Part shown: positions 1-7,057 of the stretch, piece after piece
Numbering within the stretch: position 1 is the first letter of the stretch
Layout of the letters: each line of letters begins with the position of its first letter
Virus record (IMG/VR): IMGVR_UViG_3300025425_000198
Location: 1 to 20,876 of that record
Reading direction: 5' to 3' (one strand)
From: a virus
DNA: 20,876 nucleotides
Position numbers and translations under genes: made by a program
The notes under the pieces: generated by a model
What the model was told of the DNA's origin: nothing
What the model saw: the letters and a program-made list of their open reading frames with translations, nothing else
Databases searched by the model: none

Positions 1-2
1 GT

Positions 3-542
3 GTAAGTGAGGACAAGTGTTTTGAACTTGGTGGAAAGCTGCCTGAATGCGTTAGTGATGTATGTCAATGGGTATATGATAAACGAAAGCGAAAAGTGAT
101 AGTAAAGCTTGATCAATACGATACTTGGTCTGTCTATTCAACTCTCTCTTATATCATAGTTCCATTACTTAAGCAACTTAAAAAAGAGCAGCATGGTTAT
201 CCTTCCGAATTTTGCGACGAACAAGAGTACTCACCACAGCACTCATTTGTGGGGGAAGGATTTCAACTAGAAGAAAATTCTGGCGCAAAGGAATGGGATA
301 AAGTCCTGGACAAAATGATCTGGGCATTCGAACAGACCATTGATGATGGCTGGGAGAGTCAATATTATACAGGAGAATTTGATTATAGATGGGAGGACAC
401 ATCAGATGAAGATCTTTCTGAATTAGTAAAAGGGCCGAATCATACCAGTGTTTGTGATCATGTCGGTCTGAAAAAACATCATGAACAGATGCAAGAAGGA
501 TTTGATTTGTTTGGAAAACACTATCAATCACTTTGGGATTAA
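3..542 (+). CDS. conserved phage protein, 5' end outside window
   Basis: The reading frame is open from the first bases of the window, so this is the C-terminal part (179 residues visible) of a longer gene. The GTG at 96 is not needed as a start. The motifs KLDQYDTWSVYSTLSYIIVP, MIWAFEQTIDDGWE and a C-terminal GFDLFGKHYQSLWD match a family of uncharacterised proteins that I recall as common in large tailed phages. Those proteins have the same D-x-WDTWS / FEQ / LFGKY / LWD pattern. No enzymatic motif, signal peptide or membrane segment is visible. Function unknown. The family recognition is from memory and is fairly confident. The gene ends directly against a small reading frame and a terminator. 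Confidence 0.75.
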   Translation, partial: VSEDKCFELGGKLPECVSDVCQWVYDKRKRKVIVKLDQYDTWSVYSTLSYIIVPLLKQLKKEQHGYPSEFCDEQEYSPQHSFVGEGFQLEENSGAKEWDKVLDKMIWAFEQTIDDGWESQYYTGEFDYRWEDTSDEDLSELVKGPNHTSVCDHVGLKKHHEQMQEGFDLFGKHYQSLWD

Positions 543-674
543 ATGAATAATTATAAAAGCAGAAGCAAAGTTATACCGCACTGGCGGTCAAATTGTCAAA
601 AAGGACCTGATCATATCGGGAACCACGGCCAAAAAGGTCTCAAGTCGTGGCCTGCTGGTCGCTGTGGTACATAA
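543..674 (+). CDS. possible 43-residue protein
   Basis: An ATG immediately follows the TAA of the preceding gene, and the frame runs 43 codons to TAA. The product is basic and rich in Gly, Lys, Arg, Trp and His, with two copies of a H-x-GxxGQKG-like stretch. I do not recognise it. The tight junction to the upstream stop and the position before a terminator favour a real gene, but there is no clear ribosome binding site of its own and the composition is odd. It could be non-coding. Confidence 0.3.
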   Translation: MNNYKSRSKVIPHWRSNCQKGPDHIGNHGQKGLKSWPAGRCGT

Positions 675-680
675 TAAATT

Positions 681-699
681 AAGGGCGCGGCGCCTTTTT
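681..699 (+). terminator. rho-independent terminator
   Basis: A seven-pair stem (one G-T pair) with the three-base loop CGG is followed by Ts. It separates the first gene from the late promoter at 702. Confidence 0.6.
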
Positions 700-701
700 G
701 T

Positions 702-709
702 TATAAATA
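702..709 (+). promoter_or_regulatory. T4-type late promoter (TATAAATA)
   Basis: An exact TATAAATA box lies 34 bases upstream of the start codon at 744. In T4 this box is read by gp55-loaded RNA polymerase. A purine-rich ribosome site (agagag, 735-740) lies before the gene, so this late transcript would have a normal leader. Confidence 0.55.
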
Positions 710-743
710 ATATTATCCTAACTTACAAATTATCAGAGAGATC

Positions 744-1226
744 ATGAAATCATTTAAAGAGTTTGACGAAGCAACAAAGTCCAAATTTAGCAAGGGTGAT
801 GTTGTAACTGTAAAAAATGCAAATAAATACGACTCTTTGTCTCCAAAAACACTGAAAGGTGTTGTAGATATGGTTAACCCTAACGGCACAATTAATGTAA
901 GTGTCAAAAACGGTTCTATGAGTGTTGATGCAAAAGATCTTTTGAAAGAAGCCAAGACTTCCTATGAGATATATCATGACTCTATGAGCAATGCATTTAC
1001 AGAAGTCGAAAAGGAATTAAAGAAAACCGGCTTTGCTATCGAAGATGAATCTCGATGGAATGATGTTGCAACAGGTCCTGCAAAGCCAGGCCGTGGAAAG
1101 ACAAATAGATACACCTTAACTCTTGTTGATAAAAATGGCAAGGAATCAAAGAAAAAACTACACATACAAATCTACAACAGAGAAAGCAAAAGCAAAACAT
1201 TCGAACTAAACATGTATGTAAATTAA
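744..1226 (+). CDS. small protein with capsid-targeting-like N-terminus
   Basis: A 160-residue basic protein starting MKSFKEFDEA. This resembles the MKTYQEFIAE-type capsid-targeting peptide of T4 internal proteins, which is cut off by the prohead protease after packaging. Residues 16-60 (KGDVVTVKNANKYD...GVVDMVNPNGTINV) look like a small beta-barrel (KOW/SH3-like). The rest is a charged alpha/beta segment. Start chosen by the ribosome site at 735-740. It stands behind a TATAAATA late promoter, which fits a virion-associated protein, and is followed after one base by the split-intein kinase gene. A role inside the head is inference. The biochemical function is unknown. Confidence 0.7.
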   Translation: MKSFKEFDEATKSKFSKGDVVTVKNANKYDSLSPKTLKGVVDMVNPNGTINVSVKNGSMSVDAKDLLKEAKTSYEIYHDSMSNAFTEVEKELKKTGFAIEDESRWNDVATGPAKPGRGKTNRYTLTLVDKNGKESKKKLHIQIYNRESKSKTFELNMYVN

Positions 1227-1227
1227 T

Positions 1228-1608
1228 ATGTTATCCTTTAAAAATCATATAGTGGAGCAACAAGAACTCCAAGAAAAACTTCTGCTAATCAACAAAGGCG
1301 CTCGATACGGTCAGATTGTTATACTTGCCGGTGGCGCCGGTTGTTTCTCGGCAGATACTCTGGTACATACTGAATCGGGCCATACACCAATTTCAGATAT
1401 AAAAGAAGGTGATTTGGTTTGGACTACAAATGAAGATACAGGAAACGAAGAACTTAAAGAAGTTGAAGACACCCACTCTTTCGAAGCTAATCCAGAGCCT
1501 ATGTTAGAATTAGAGTTCGATAATGGCGAAATAGTTAAGTGCACTGCAAATCACGAGTTCTTTATTGAAGGTGAATGGGTACAAGCAAAGGATATACCAA
1601 TAGCATAA
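1228..1608 (+). CDS. P-loop kinase-like protein, N-extein fused to N-intein
   Basis: 126 residues. Residues 1-38 are the N-extein: a tag-like start (MLSFKNHIVEQ) and then QIVILAGGAG, the first half of a Walker A P-loop. From Cys39 the protein is an intein N-half of 88 residues: block A CFSADTLVHTESG, block B CTANHEFF with Thr106 and His109, ending at Ala126 before two stop codons in a row (TAATAA). The remaining P-loop (SGKG) is on the separate downstream gene at 1929. The two products can be joined by protein splicing in trans to give GGAGSGKG. The 88-residue length equals that of known split intein N-halves such as gp41-1. The joined protein resembles a phage P-loop kinase (zeta-toxin/nucleotide-kinase-like) family that I recall; substrate unknown. 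Confidence 0.88.
   Translation: MLSFKNHIVEQQELQEKLLLINKGARYGQIVILAGGAGCFSADTLVHTESGHTPISDIKEGDLVWTTNEDTGNEELKEVEDTHSFEANPEPMLELEFDNGEIVKCTANHEFFIEGEWVQAKDIPIA
1342..1605 (+). other. split intein, N-terminal half (IntN)
   Basis: Encodes Cys39-Ala126 of the upstream half-gene. It has the catalytic Cys1, the block-B TxxH pair and the Hint-fold hydrophobic pattern (ISDIKEGDLVW, MLELEFDNGEIVKC). Nothing needed for the first splicing step appears lost. Confidence 0.88.
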
Positions 1609-1928
1609 TAAACGCAATACCAACACCACCTGCCAAAAGGTTTAGTTGATTTTGGAATAAATTTAGACAAACGTTTAGCATGTGAATCACAATTTCCGCA
1701 ATATAAATATAAATATATGACGGAAATGGAACTAAATATAGATAAAGCAATGATGGTGGAAGATATACGATTGGGAAATGTTGTTATAGACACAGGCAAG
1801 GCCCATCGAGTATGAATGACGACACAAAAAATGGTTAAGATTTTTAGAAAAGGCTGAATATTTAAAAGACCGAGGTCATTTTCCAGAATTGACCCTTACC
1901 GAACTTACCGAGAAATTGGAAAAAACAG
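1609..1928 (+). other. spacer between intein halves with degraded reading frames
   Basis: After TAATAA the frame of the N-half stays open for 67 codons to a TGA at 1813, with an internal ATG at 1717 (start MTEMELNIDKAMMVEDIRLG). A second frame, from about 1820 to the TGA at 1949-1951, reads protein-like (KKWLRFLEKAEYLKDRGHFP, then ELTLTELTEKLEK), but lacks a start and is cut off by a stop at 1817. Together these look like one small gene broken by a frameshift and a stop. There is no LAGLIDADG, HNH or GIY-YIG motif, so it is not a recognisable homing endonuclease. Two overlapping TATAAATA boxes (1702-1709, 1708-1715) could start a late transcript for the C-half. Confidence 0.45.
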
Positions 1929-2036
1929 ATGAAATTAATAAGAAGAAGTGAAATAACTAAGGAAGTAGTTCACGATCTGAGCATATCGGGCAATCACAAC
2001 TATCATGTCACAAAGCAAAATATGTTAGTTCATAAC
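1929..2036 (+). other. split intein, C-terminal half (IntC)
   Basis: Encodes 36 residues ending NMLVHN, followed by Ser. Length and motifs fit known natural split intein C-halves (about 35-40 residues). Confidence 0.88.
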
Positions 2037-2861
2037 TCTGGTAAAGGGTTTGCCGCAAAGAATTTTATTAACTCTCAGGATTATAAAGTTCGTGATGTTG
2101 ATGAATGGAAAATGACGTTCCTTAAAATCGATAAGTTAAAAAAGAAATATCCAGAGATACGTGGCCTCAATTTAAAGAAACCTGAAGACGTTTTTAAACT
2201 ACACAAGTTTGTAGACGAAAAAGGAATCAAAGATAAAACTCTGTCTAATATGATTGGCGCCATGCAGAATAAAGAAATATTGCCAAACATCATGTTTGAC
2301 GTTACTCTAAAAGATCTAAAGCAAATTGATAAAACTTTACCTAGAATGTATGATGCGGGATATAATCCTAACAATGTACATTTGGTTTGGATATTAACAG
2401 ATTATAAGATAGCGATTAAACAGAATGCATCCAGAGAAAGAGTAGTACCTTCAGATATTATGTTCGAAACTCATGAAGGCGCGGCCAAGACTATGTGGGA
2501 TATTGTAGATAAAAATAAGATACCCGTTGGTCTGAATGGCGGCATTCACGTTGTATTAAACAACCAAAAGAATACTATATTCTTCAAGACTTCTGATGGA
2601 AAAGATTATAGATCAAATGGTGATAAACCTACAGACTCTATTCGTGGTACCCAAGCGCGTGGTCGTACAGGATTAGATAAACCTTTCGGTGGCAAGAAGC
2701 AGAAAGGTGATATATTTGGTACAATAAAAGATTTTAAATACCTGACCCTCAAAATGCCATCCAAACCCGTAAACAAAATGATTGATATTAAAACTCAATT
2801 GTGGGGTTGGATATCTGCAAATATACCAATTGATACCCTTATGGCAAGGAAGTTCGATTAG
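1929..2861 (+). CDS. P-loop kinase-like protein, C-intein fused to C-extein
   Basis: 310 residues. Residues 1-36 are an intein C-half: HDLSISGNHNYHV (block F) and LVHN (block G) with the penultimate His and final Asn, followed by Ser37 as the +1 nucleophile. From Ser37 the sequence is SGKGFAAKNF, which completes the Walker A motif begun at 1228, then VRDVDEWK and a long kinase-like region with LPNIMFDVTLKDLKQID and NVHLVWILTDYKIAIKQN. The joined extein would be 38 + 274 = 312 residues. An in-frame TGA at 1890-1892 shows that the C-half is a separate gene and needs its own start. I recall uninterrupted relatives in other phages as a P-loop kinase/zeta-toxin-like family. The substrate is unknown. 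Confidence 0.87.
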   Translation: MKLIRRSEITKEVVHDLSISGNHNYHVTKQNMLVHNSGKGFAAKNFINSQDYKVRDVDEWKMTFLKIDKLKKKYPEIRGLNLKKPEDVFKLHKFVDEKGIKDKTLSNMIGAMQNKEILPNIMFDVTLKDLKQIDKTLPRMYDAGYNPNNVHLVWILTDYKIAIKQNASRERVVPSDIMFETHEGAAKTMWDIVDKNKIPVGLNGGIHVVLNNQKNTIFFKTSDGKDYRSNGDKPTDSIRGTQARGRTGLDKPFGGKKQKGDIFGTIKDFKYLTLKMPSKPVNKMIDIKTQLWGWISANIPIDTLMARKFD

Positions 2862-2914
2862 TACATACCAACCTGCCCCGGCACGACTTAGTTATTATAA
2901 CACACTTCTATTCA

Positions 2915-2954
2915 CTTGTCAACACCTAATTAATTAAAAATAAGTGTTGACAAG
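2915..2954 (+). repeat. 11-bp inverted repeat around a -35 box
   Basis: Perfect arms CTTGTCAACAC (2915-2925) and GTGTTGACAAG (2944-2954) with an 18-base AT loop. The right arm contains the TTGACA of the promoter at 2947. Confidence 0.8.
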
Positions 2955-2975
2955 TACCATTATTAATGATATAAT
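2947..2975 (+). promoter_or_regulatory. sigma70-type promoter for the HD hydrolase
   Basis: TTGACA, 17 bases, TATAAT. The leader TATAAATTAATTGAAGAG is shared with the promoters at 16845, 17734 and 18161. Confidence 0.9.
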
Positions 2976-3006
2976 GGTTGTATAAATTAATTGAAGAGTG
3001 TATATT

Positions 3007-3474
3007 ATGAAAACAGATCACGAAAACCGAATGCTTTCAATTGCAATCGAAATTACTGCTGCTGCTTTCTCTTATGATCTAGATAAAGGCGGTCGACCAT
3101 ATATTCTTCACTGTATTCATGTAATGAACAACATTGGAAAGAAAACAAAAAACGACCCTGAAATGATGCAAATCGCCATCATGCATGACTTGATCGAAGA
3201 CAAACCCGAATGGACATTTGATAGATTGCAGCGCACGGGTTTTAGTGACAGAGTTATTGCTGGAATTGAGTCGATGACTCATTTACCAGACGAAGATTAT
3301 GATCAATACATTAATAGAATCGCCGTAAATGAGGACGCGGTAATGGTAAAATTAATTGATCTGAAACATAACATGGACCCAACTCGTATGAAAGGTTTGC
3401 GTGGAAAAGACTTTGCTCGGATTGAAAAATATCATCATGCCTTTGCTTATTTGGCAACTTTAACTTTTGCGTAA
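3007..3474 (+). CDS. HD-domain hydrolase, SpoT/MESH1-like
   Basis: 155 residues with the metal-binding pattern of RelA/SpoT-type ppGpp hydrolases: His35 in ILHCIHVM, His60-Asp61 in MHDLIED, and the third motif KLIDLKHNMD (Asp118, His121). Single-domain proteins of this kind (MESH1 type) remove the 3'-pyrophosphate of (p)ppGpp, or act on related nucleotides. The synthetase, TGS and ACT domains of full SpoT are absent. ATG 3007 is preferred over the GTG at 2998, because gaagag (2993-2998) is then a well-spaced ribosome site and the leader matches those of three other genes here. In a phage this could blunt the host stringent response. That role is inference. Confidence 0.8.
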   Translation: MKTDHENRMLSIAIEITAAAFSYDLDKGGRPYILHCIHVMNNIGKKTKNDPEMMQIAIMHDLIEDKPEWTFDRLQRTGFSDRVIAGIESMTHLPDEDYDQYINRIAVNEDAVMVKLIDLKHNMDPTRMKGLRGKDFARIEKYHHAFAYLATLTFA

Positions 3475-3482
3475 TTTATGAT

Positions 3483-3584
3483 ATGAACAAACACAAGATA
3501 ACTGTATTAAAGTTTAAGCTGGTGTTGGTTGTGACCTTCTTGGTGTTAATCGGCATTTTGCACTACTGTATAAAATTGAAATGA
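3483..3584 (+). CDS. 33-residue single-pass membrane peptide
   Basis: A short frame starting ATG, four bases after the preceding stop. It has a basic N-terminus (MNKHKITVLKFK) followed by an unbroken hydrophobic stretch (LVLVVTFLVLIGIL) able to span the membrane, and a short Lys-rich tail. No family is recognised. It lies between the hydrolase and DNA ligase, probably in the same operon. It is short but has the typical charge pattern of a small inner-membrane protein. Confidence 0.45.
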   Translation: MNKHKITVLKFKLVLVVTFLVLIGILHYCIKLK

Positions 3585-3594
3585 GAAATTAATA

Positions 3595-4914
3595 ATGACA
3601 TTTAAAACAAATCCTTGGGATTTCATAGTACATCTTCAGAGCGACAATGGTAAAACTTTTAAACAGAATGCCATCCGCGTCGAAGCTGAAGCAGGAAATG
3701 ACGAATTGTTTGCAGGGTTTAATTTAGCAATGAATCCTCTTATCACGTTTGGAGTTAAAAAAATTCCTTGGTCTACACAATCATTTGATTCACCTACGTT
3801 ACCATGGGATGACTTTACTAATTTAACAGATGACCTCGAATCTAGAAGGTTGACGGGACATGCAGCAAGAGATGCGATAATCGAAGTTATGCAAAAGTCT
3901 GGCAAAGATCAATGGGACTTCTGGTATCGCCATATTCTTATTCAGGATATGAGATCAGGATTTACTGAATCCACAGTCAACAAGGCAGTAAAAGAGGCGG
4001 GTATGCTAACAGAATATGGTATTCCTGTTTTTGCTTGTATGCTTGCTCATGATAGTGCAAAACACGAAAAGAAAGTTGTAGGTAAAAAGCAAATAGAAAT
4101 CAAGCTCGATGGAGTTAGAGTTCTGACTGTAATCAAGGCCAACAAAGGTGGTATCATCCAAACCACTCGCAATGGCCGTGAATTGCTTAATTTTGGCCAC
4201 ACGAAGACGGAATTGTCGGCACTAGATTTTCCTGTTGATATGGTACTTGACGGTGAAATTATGTCGAGCAACTTTCAAGACCTGATGACTCAAGTCAATA
4301 GACAAAGTGATGTGGATGCTGGTGATGCTGTGCTTCACGTATTTGATATATTGCCCTTGGATGAATTTCTTGCTGGAAAAAGTCTATTAAAACAAGCCGA
4401 ACGCTCCGTTGTTGTAGAATCATATAACAAATCATATCTATTCAAACACATTAGATTTTTATCTAGTGAAGTGGTTGATCTTGATACTGACGCAGGTCGG
4501 GCAAGATATAAAGAAATTAATAAACAAGCAATCGAGGGTGGATATGAAGGAATCATGCTTAAAGACCCAGAATCATTTTATGAATGTAAACGGTCTTCAA
4601 GTTGGTTGAAATTAAAACCATTCATAACGCTTGACTTGAAGGTGATAAAGCTAGAAGAAGGCGAAGGAAAATATAAAGGCACCCTTGGTGCACTTGTATG
4701 CAGTGGTGTTGAAGATGGTAAAGAGATCTTGGTTAGTGTTGGGTCAGGGTTGACTGACGAGACTCGCGATCTTATATGGAATAGCGATAACCCTGTTGGT
4801 GTCGTAGAGATAAAAGCAGACGCCATCACTCAGTCTAGAGATAAAGACACTTATAGTTTAAGATTTCCGCGATTCGTCCGATTCCGCGGCTTTGATGAAC
4901 AGGAGAAAATGTAA
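3595..4914 (+). CDS. 30: ATP-dependent DNA ligase (T4 gp30-like)
   Basis: 439 residues. It seals nicks in double-stranded DNA during replication and repair, using ATP. Motif I is KLDGVR with the adenylated Lys170. Also visible are TRNGREL (183-197 region), LDGEIM (motif III, about 218-223), HVFDILP (248-254), EGIMLK (motif IV, 318-323) and WLKLKP (motif V, 337-342). The C-terminal OB-fold follows (residues ~345-430). It is somewhat shorter than T4 gp30 (about 487 residues). ATG 3595 follows the membrane-peptide gene by ten bases. The next gene overlaps its stop by one base (TAATG), so the two are translationally coupled. Confidence 0.93.
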   Translation: MTFKTNPWDFIVHLQSDNGKTFKQNAIRVEAEAGNDELFAGFNLAMNPLITFGVKKIPWSTQSFDSPTLPWDDFTNLTDDLESRRLTGHAARDAIIEVMQKSGKDQWDFWYRHILIQDMRSGFTESTVNKAVKEAGMLTEYGIPVFACMLAHDSAKHEKKVVGKKQIEIKLDGVRVLTVIKANKGGIIQTTRNGRELLNFGHTKTELSALDFPVDMVLDGEIMSSNFQDLMTQVNRQSDVDAGDAVLHVFDILPLDEFLAGKSLLKQAERSVVVESYNKSYLFKHIRFLSSEVVDLDTDAGRARYKEINKQAIEGGYEGIMLKDPESFYECKRSSSWLKLKPFITLDLKVIKLEEGEGKYKGTLGALVCSGVEDGKEILVSVGSGLTDETRDLIWNSDNPVGVVEIKADAITQSRDKDTYSLRFPRFVRFRGFDEQEKM

Positions 4915-5186
4915 TGAATAAACAAGATTTAACAATTGAAGAAAAAATGCTACATATGTTCGAGGTTGTACATGGAAAAATGTCAAGGGGTATCAACGCT
5001 ATATATGTAGCCCAGGATGATGATGATGATGATAGTCCTAAGGAAGATACTATCTTTGTGATGAAAGACGAATGTGTAGCTTGGAGTGTTACTAAAAGCG
5101 ACTTGTTTTTTGATTATCTGACAAGAAACTTGAATATGTGGGAAATCAAACATGGCGAAGAAAGACAAGGTGGTGTATCGCAATGA
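4914..5186 (+). CDS. small acidic phage protein
   Basis: 90 residues, unrecognised. It starts in the TAATG overlap with the ligase stop, with a strong ribosome site (aggag, 4901-4905). A run of six Asp codons written as a perfect (GAT)6 repeat (5016-5033) splits an N-terminal helix from a C-terminal part with FFDYLTRNLNMWEIKHGEE. The repeat could change length by slippage without breaking the frame. Its stop overlaps the start of the nucleotidyltransferase (ATGA). Confidence 0.7.
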   Translation: MNKQDLTIEEKMLHMFEVVHGKMSRGINAIYVAQDDDDDDSPKEDTIFVMKDECVAWSVTKSDLFFDYLTRNLNMWEIKHGEERQGGVSQ

Positions 5187-5620
5187 TCATAGGCATAACT
5201 TTTAGCACCTTTGATCTTTTTCATGCAGGTCACGTTTCCATGTTACACGAAGCAAAACAAAAATGTGATTATCTAATTGTAGGATTACAGTCAGACCCGA
5301 CTATCGACAGGCCTCAAAAGAATGCACCTATTCAGTCTTTGTTTGAAAGATATGTGCAATTAAAAGGGTGTCGGTACGTTGATGAGATCGTGCCGTACAC
5401 ACGTGAGACCGATCTTGAAGATATAATGCTCACATATGATATACACAAGAGATTTATTGGCGAAGAGTATAAAATGACAAATTTCACAGGTAAGTCGATT
5501 TGTGGTAAGAGAGACATCGAAATCGTGTACAACCAACGAAAGCACTCTTTTAGCACTACTAATTTGAGAGAACGCGTAGTTGAACGATATATTGGCGATG
5601 TTGTTGACATTACACCATAG
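5183..5620 (+). CDS. cytidylyltransferase-like nucleotidyltransferase
   Basis: 145 residues. HxGH motif at His14-His17 (FDLFHAGH), VGLQSDPT (residues 33-40) and the C-terminal SFSTTNLR (122-129, equivalent to the STTxx signature) identify the glycerol-3-phosphate cytidylyltransferase / RfaE-C type Rossmann fold. The likely reaction is transfer of CMP or AMP to a sugar or polyol phosphate. The exact substrate cannot be read. The start at 5183 overlaps the previous stop (ATGA) and begins directly at the first beta-strand; a longer frame from 5138 adds a tail not seen in the family. The promoter for the next gene lies inside its last codons. Confidence 0.85.
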   Translation: MIIGITFSTFDLFHAGHVSMLHEAKQKCDYLIVGLQSDPTIDRPQKNAPIQSLFERYVQLKGCRYVDEIVPYTRETDLEDIMLTYDIHKRFIGEEYKMTNFTGKSICGKRDIEIVYNQRKHSFSTTNLRERVVERYIGDVVDITP

Positions 5621-5632
5621 TTGTGGTATAAT
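5604..5632 (+). promoter_or_regulatory. sigma70-type promoter
   Basis: TTGACA, 17 bases, TATAAT, beginning inside the 3' end of the nucleotidyltransferase gene and serving the operon from 5667. Confidence 0.9.
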
Positions 5633-5666
5633 ACACGTACTAAATAATTAAGTAGGAAGTCATTAA

Positions 5667-5975
5667 ATGGGTATGATGTGTTCGTGGTTTGGCCATAAAG
5701 TTGATCGAAAAAACGTTCATCGTCGGGTACGAGGCACTTACACTTTCTTTGACATAAAATCAAATTACCACAGTGAACGGTACAGTAGATGTTTGCGCTG
5801 TCATGTAGATATTTCATATATACGTTACTTCGATATCTGGAAAACTGAATCAGAAATAGAAAGTGCGAACCTGCGTGAGTTTATTGGTGCTAATTATAAG
5901 AAGATTGAGAAAAAAATTTATGTCAACAGAAAATTATACAGACGAACAATATCTTATTATGGAAGAAGAAAATGA
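5667..5975 (+). CDS. small zinc-ribbon-like protein
   Basis: 102 residues. Cys5 and His10 (CSWFGH) pair with CLRC (Cys42, Cys45) as four likely zinc ligands, a pattern common in small phage proteins. The C-terminal third is very basic (KKIEKKIYVNRKLYRRT...YYGRRK). Start supported by aggaag at 5653-5658. No known function. The 3' end overlaps the next gene by 56 bases in another frame, a large overlap, so the basic C-terminal tail may be under weak constraint. Confidence 0.7.
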   Translation: MGMMCSWFGHKVDRKNVHRRVRGTYTFFDIKSNYHSERYSRCLRCHVDISYIRYFDIWKTESEIESANLREFIGANYKKIEKKIYVNRKLYRRTISYYGRRK

Positions 5976-6138
5976 TTCGTGGTATTCAGAACATATGTAC
6001 GAAAGCGCCATGGAATGGGACTACTGGCACCAAGAGGAAATGTCCAAGATGGATCTTGTAAACAACCCCGAGCCTGAACCCGAAGACATTTATGAAATAC
6101 TGTCTAGAGGTCATTATGACAGCGAGGATTATAGATGA
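5920..6138 (+). CDS. small acidic phage protein
   Basis: 72 residues (MSTENYTDEQYLIMEEENDS...), rich in Glu, Asp, Tyr and Trp. The ATG at 5920 is favoured over the upstream frame start at 5863, because the region before 5920 reads as a shadow of the zinc-ribbon gene. Not recognised. It overlaps the next start as ATGA, so it is coupled to the membrane protein. Confidence 0.6.
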   Translation: MSTENYTDEQYLIMEEENDSWYSEHMYESAMEWDYWHQEEMSKMDLVNNPEPEPEDIYEILSRGHYDSEDYR

Positions 6139-6392
6139 ATATATTAAACAGATATGCATTTTGTGTGGTGGATACAGTCAAGTTTCATAAGCATCCTTAT
6201 TGTTCTATTTGGTATGGCATCTTTATGATGTTTATGATCTTTAATGCAATAGAGGGAATGATCGAAATCCTAATATGGGGTGCGCCATTTCAACACAGTT
6301 GGGACTATGTTTTTCTGGCTGCATTCATTTTGTCTGGTGTGTGGATATCCGTATTGCACCATGAATACCAAAAAATGAGAAATAAATCTTGA
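6135..6392 (+). CDS. two-helix membrane protein
   Basis: 85 residues with two hydrophobic helices (about 24-47 and 55-75) joined by a short loop. Charged ends. The start overlaps the preceding stop (ATGA). No family recognised. Probably in the inner membrane and part of the small operon read from the promoter at 5604. Confidence 0.65.
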   Translation: MNILNRYAFCVVDTVKFHKHPYCSIWYGIFMMFMIFNAIEGMIEILIWGAPFQHSWDYVFLAAFILSGVWISVLHHEYQKMRNKS

Positions 6393-6658
6393 TACAGAGC
6401 AAATTTGTATCGTTGGTGGAAACTTGTCTAAATACGATCATTGGATTTGTAATAGGGTTTATCTCATGGCCTGTGATTGCGTCAATAACAGGCATGAACT
6501 TTACATCTAATCAACATTGGGCCATTGTTACATTTTTTACTGTAATCAGTATTGCTCGTGGTTATATTGTTAGACGATGGTTCAATAATCATTTAAACTA
6601 CGTGGCAACAAGGTTGGAATACTACAAGATACAATTCTTTAGTTATTGGGAATCTTAA
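6389..6658 (+). CDS. two-helix membrane protein with TTG start (DUF7220-like)
   Basis: 89 residues. The only possible start that keeps the whole conserved part is TTG at 6389, overlapping the preceding TGA (TTGA). The N-terminus QSKFVSLVETCLNTIIGF and the segment AIVTFFTVISIARGYIVRRWFN match my memory of a widespread phage family (KQSRRxSLVE...FTxVSIxRSYxLRRLF; DUF7220). Two transmembrane helices are predicted (about 13-34 and 43-60). Function unknown. Confidence 0.7.
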   Translation: MIQSKFVSLVETCLNTIIGFVIGFISWPVIASITGMNFTSNQHWAIVTFFTVISIARGYIVRRWFNNHLNYVATRLEYYKIQFFSYWES

Positions 6659-6662
6659 AAGT

Positions 6663-6670
6663 TATAAATA
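6663..6670 (+). promoter_or_regulatory. T4-type late promoter, start codon five bases on
   Basis: Exact TATAAATA, then GCTAA, then ATG at 6676. No ribosome site lies between box and start. If transcription starts six bases after the box, as for T4 late promoters, the message would begin at the start codon. Confidence 0.55.
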
Positions 6671-6675
6671 GCTAA

Positions 6676-7056
6676 ATGAAATCCTTTAAAAACTTTAACG
6701 AAGAAATAACTCAAGATCAACTTAATCAGGTAGAGAAGTTTGCCGACAAGTTGTTTAAAAAGGCAAACATCGATGTATCTTTTACACGACATTTCGCCGA
6801 CAGAATGAATGATGAGAGAAATGGAAAACCCATTACTGCTGCAGAGTTAATAAGTCTGTTCAGAAAAGCTTGGAAAAAAATGGGAAAATCTATGGCAGAC
6901 TTTCCAGACAATTTCGAGGCAGTTATTAATGATGTTGCAAACGATGTAAACATACCGTTTGTCATAAACGCACGTCCAAAAGATAAAGAGATGGTCACAA
7001 AGACTATCATGAGAAAGAAAGACTTTAAGTCTAACGACCCTAAAATTAAGGTATGA
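6676..7056 (+). CDS. conserved phage protein with capsid-targeting-like N-terminus
   Basis: 126 residues. It begins MKSFKNFNEE (tag-like), then QLNQVEKFADKLFKKANIDV, FTRHFADRMNDERNGKPITA and AELISLFRKAWKKMGK. I recall this pattern from a conserved family of T4-like phages and cyanophages with no fixed function (FTRHFxDRxNDxRNGKxI). The C-terminus KTIMRKKDF is also typical. The gene stands directly behind a TATAAATA box and has no ribosome site. Late expression and packaging into the head are inferred. Confidence 0.75.
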   Translation: MKSFKNFNEEITQDQLNQVEKFADKLFKKANIDVSFTRHFADRMNDERNGKPITAAELISLFRKAWKKMGKSMADFPDNFEAVINDVANDVNIPFVINARPKDKEMVTKTIMRKKDFKSNDPKIKV

Positions 7057-7057
7057 T

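Noticed and set aside
5016-5033. (GAT)6 repeat as a phase-variation switch
   Set aside because: The unit is three bases, so length changes keep the frame; it only alters an Asp run.
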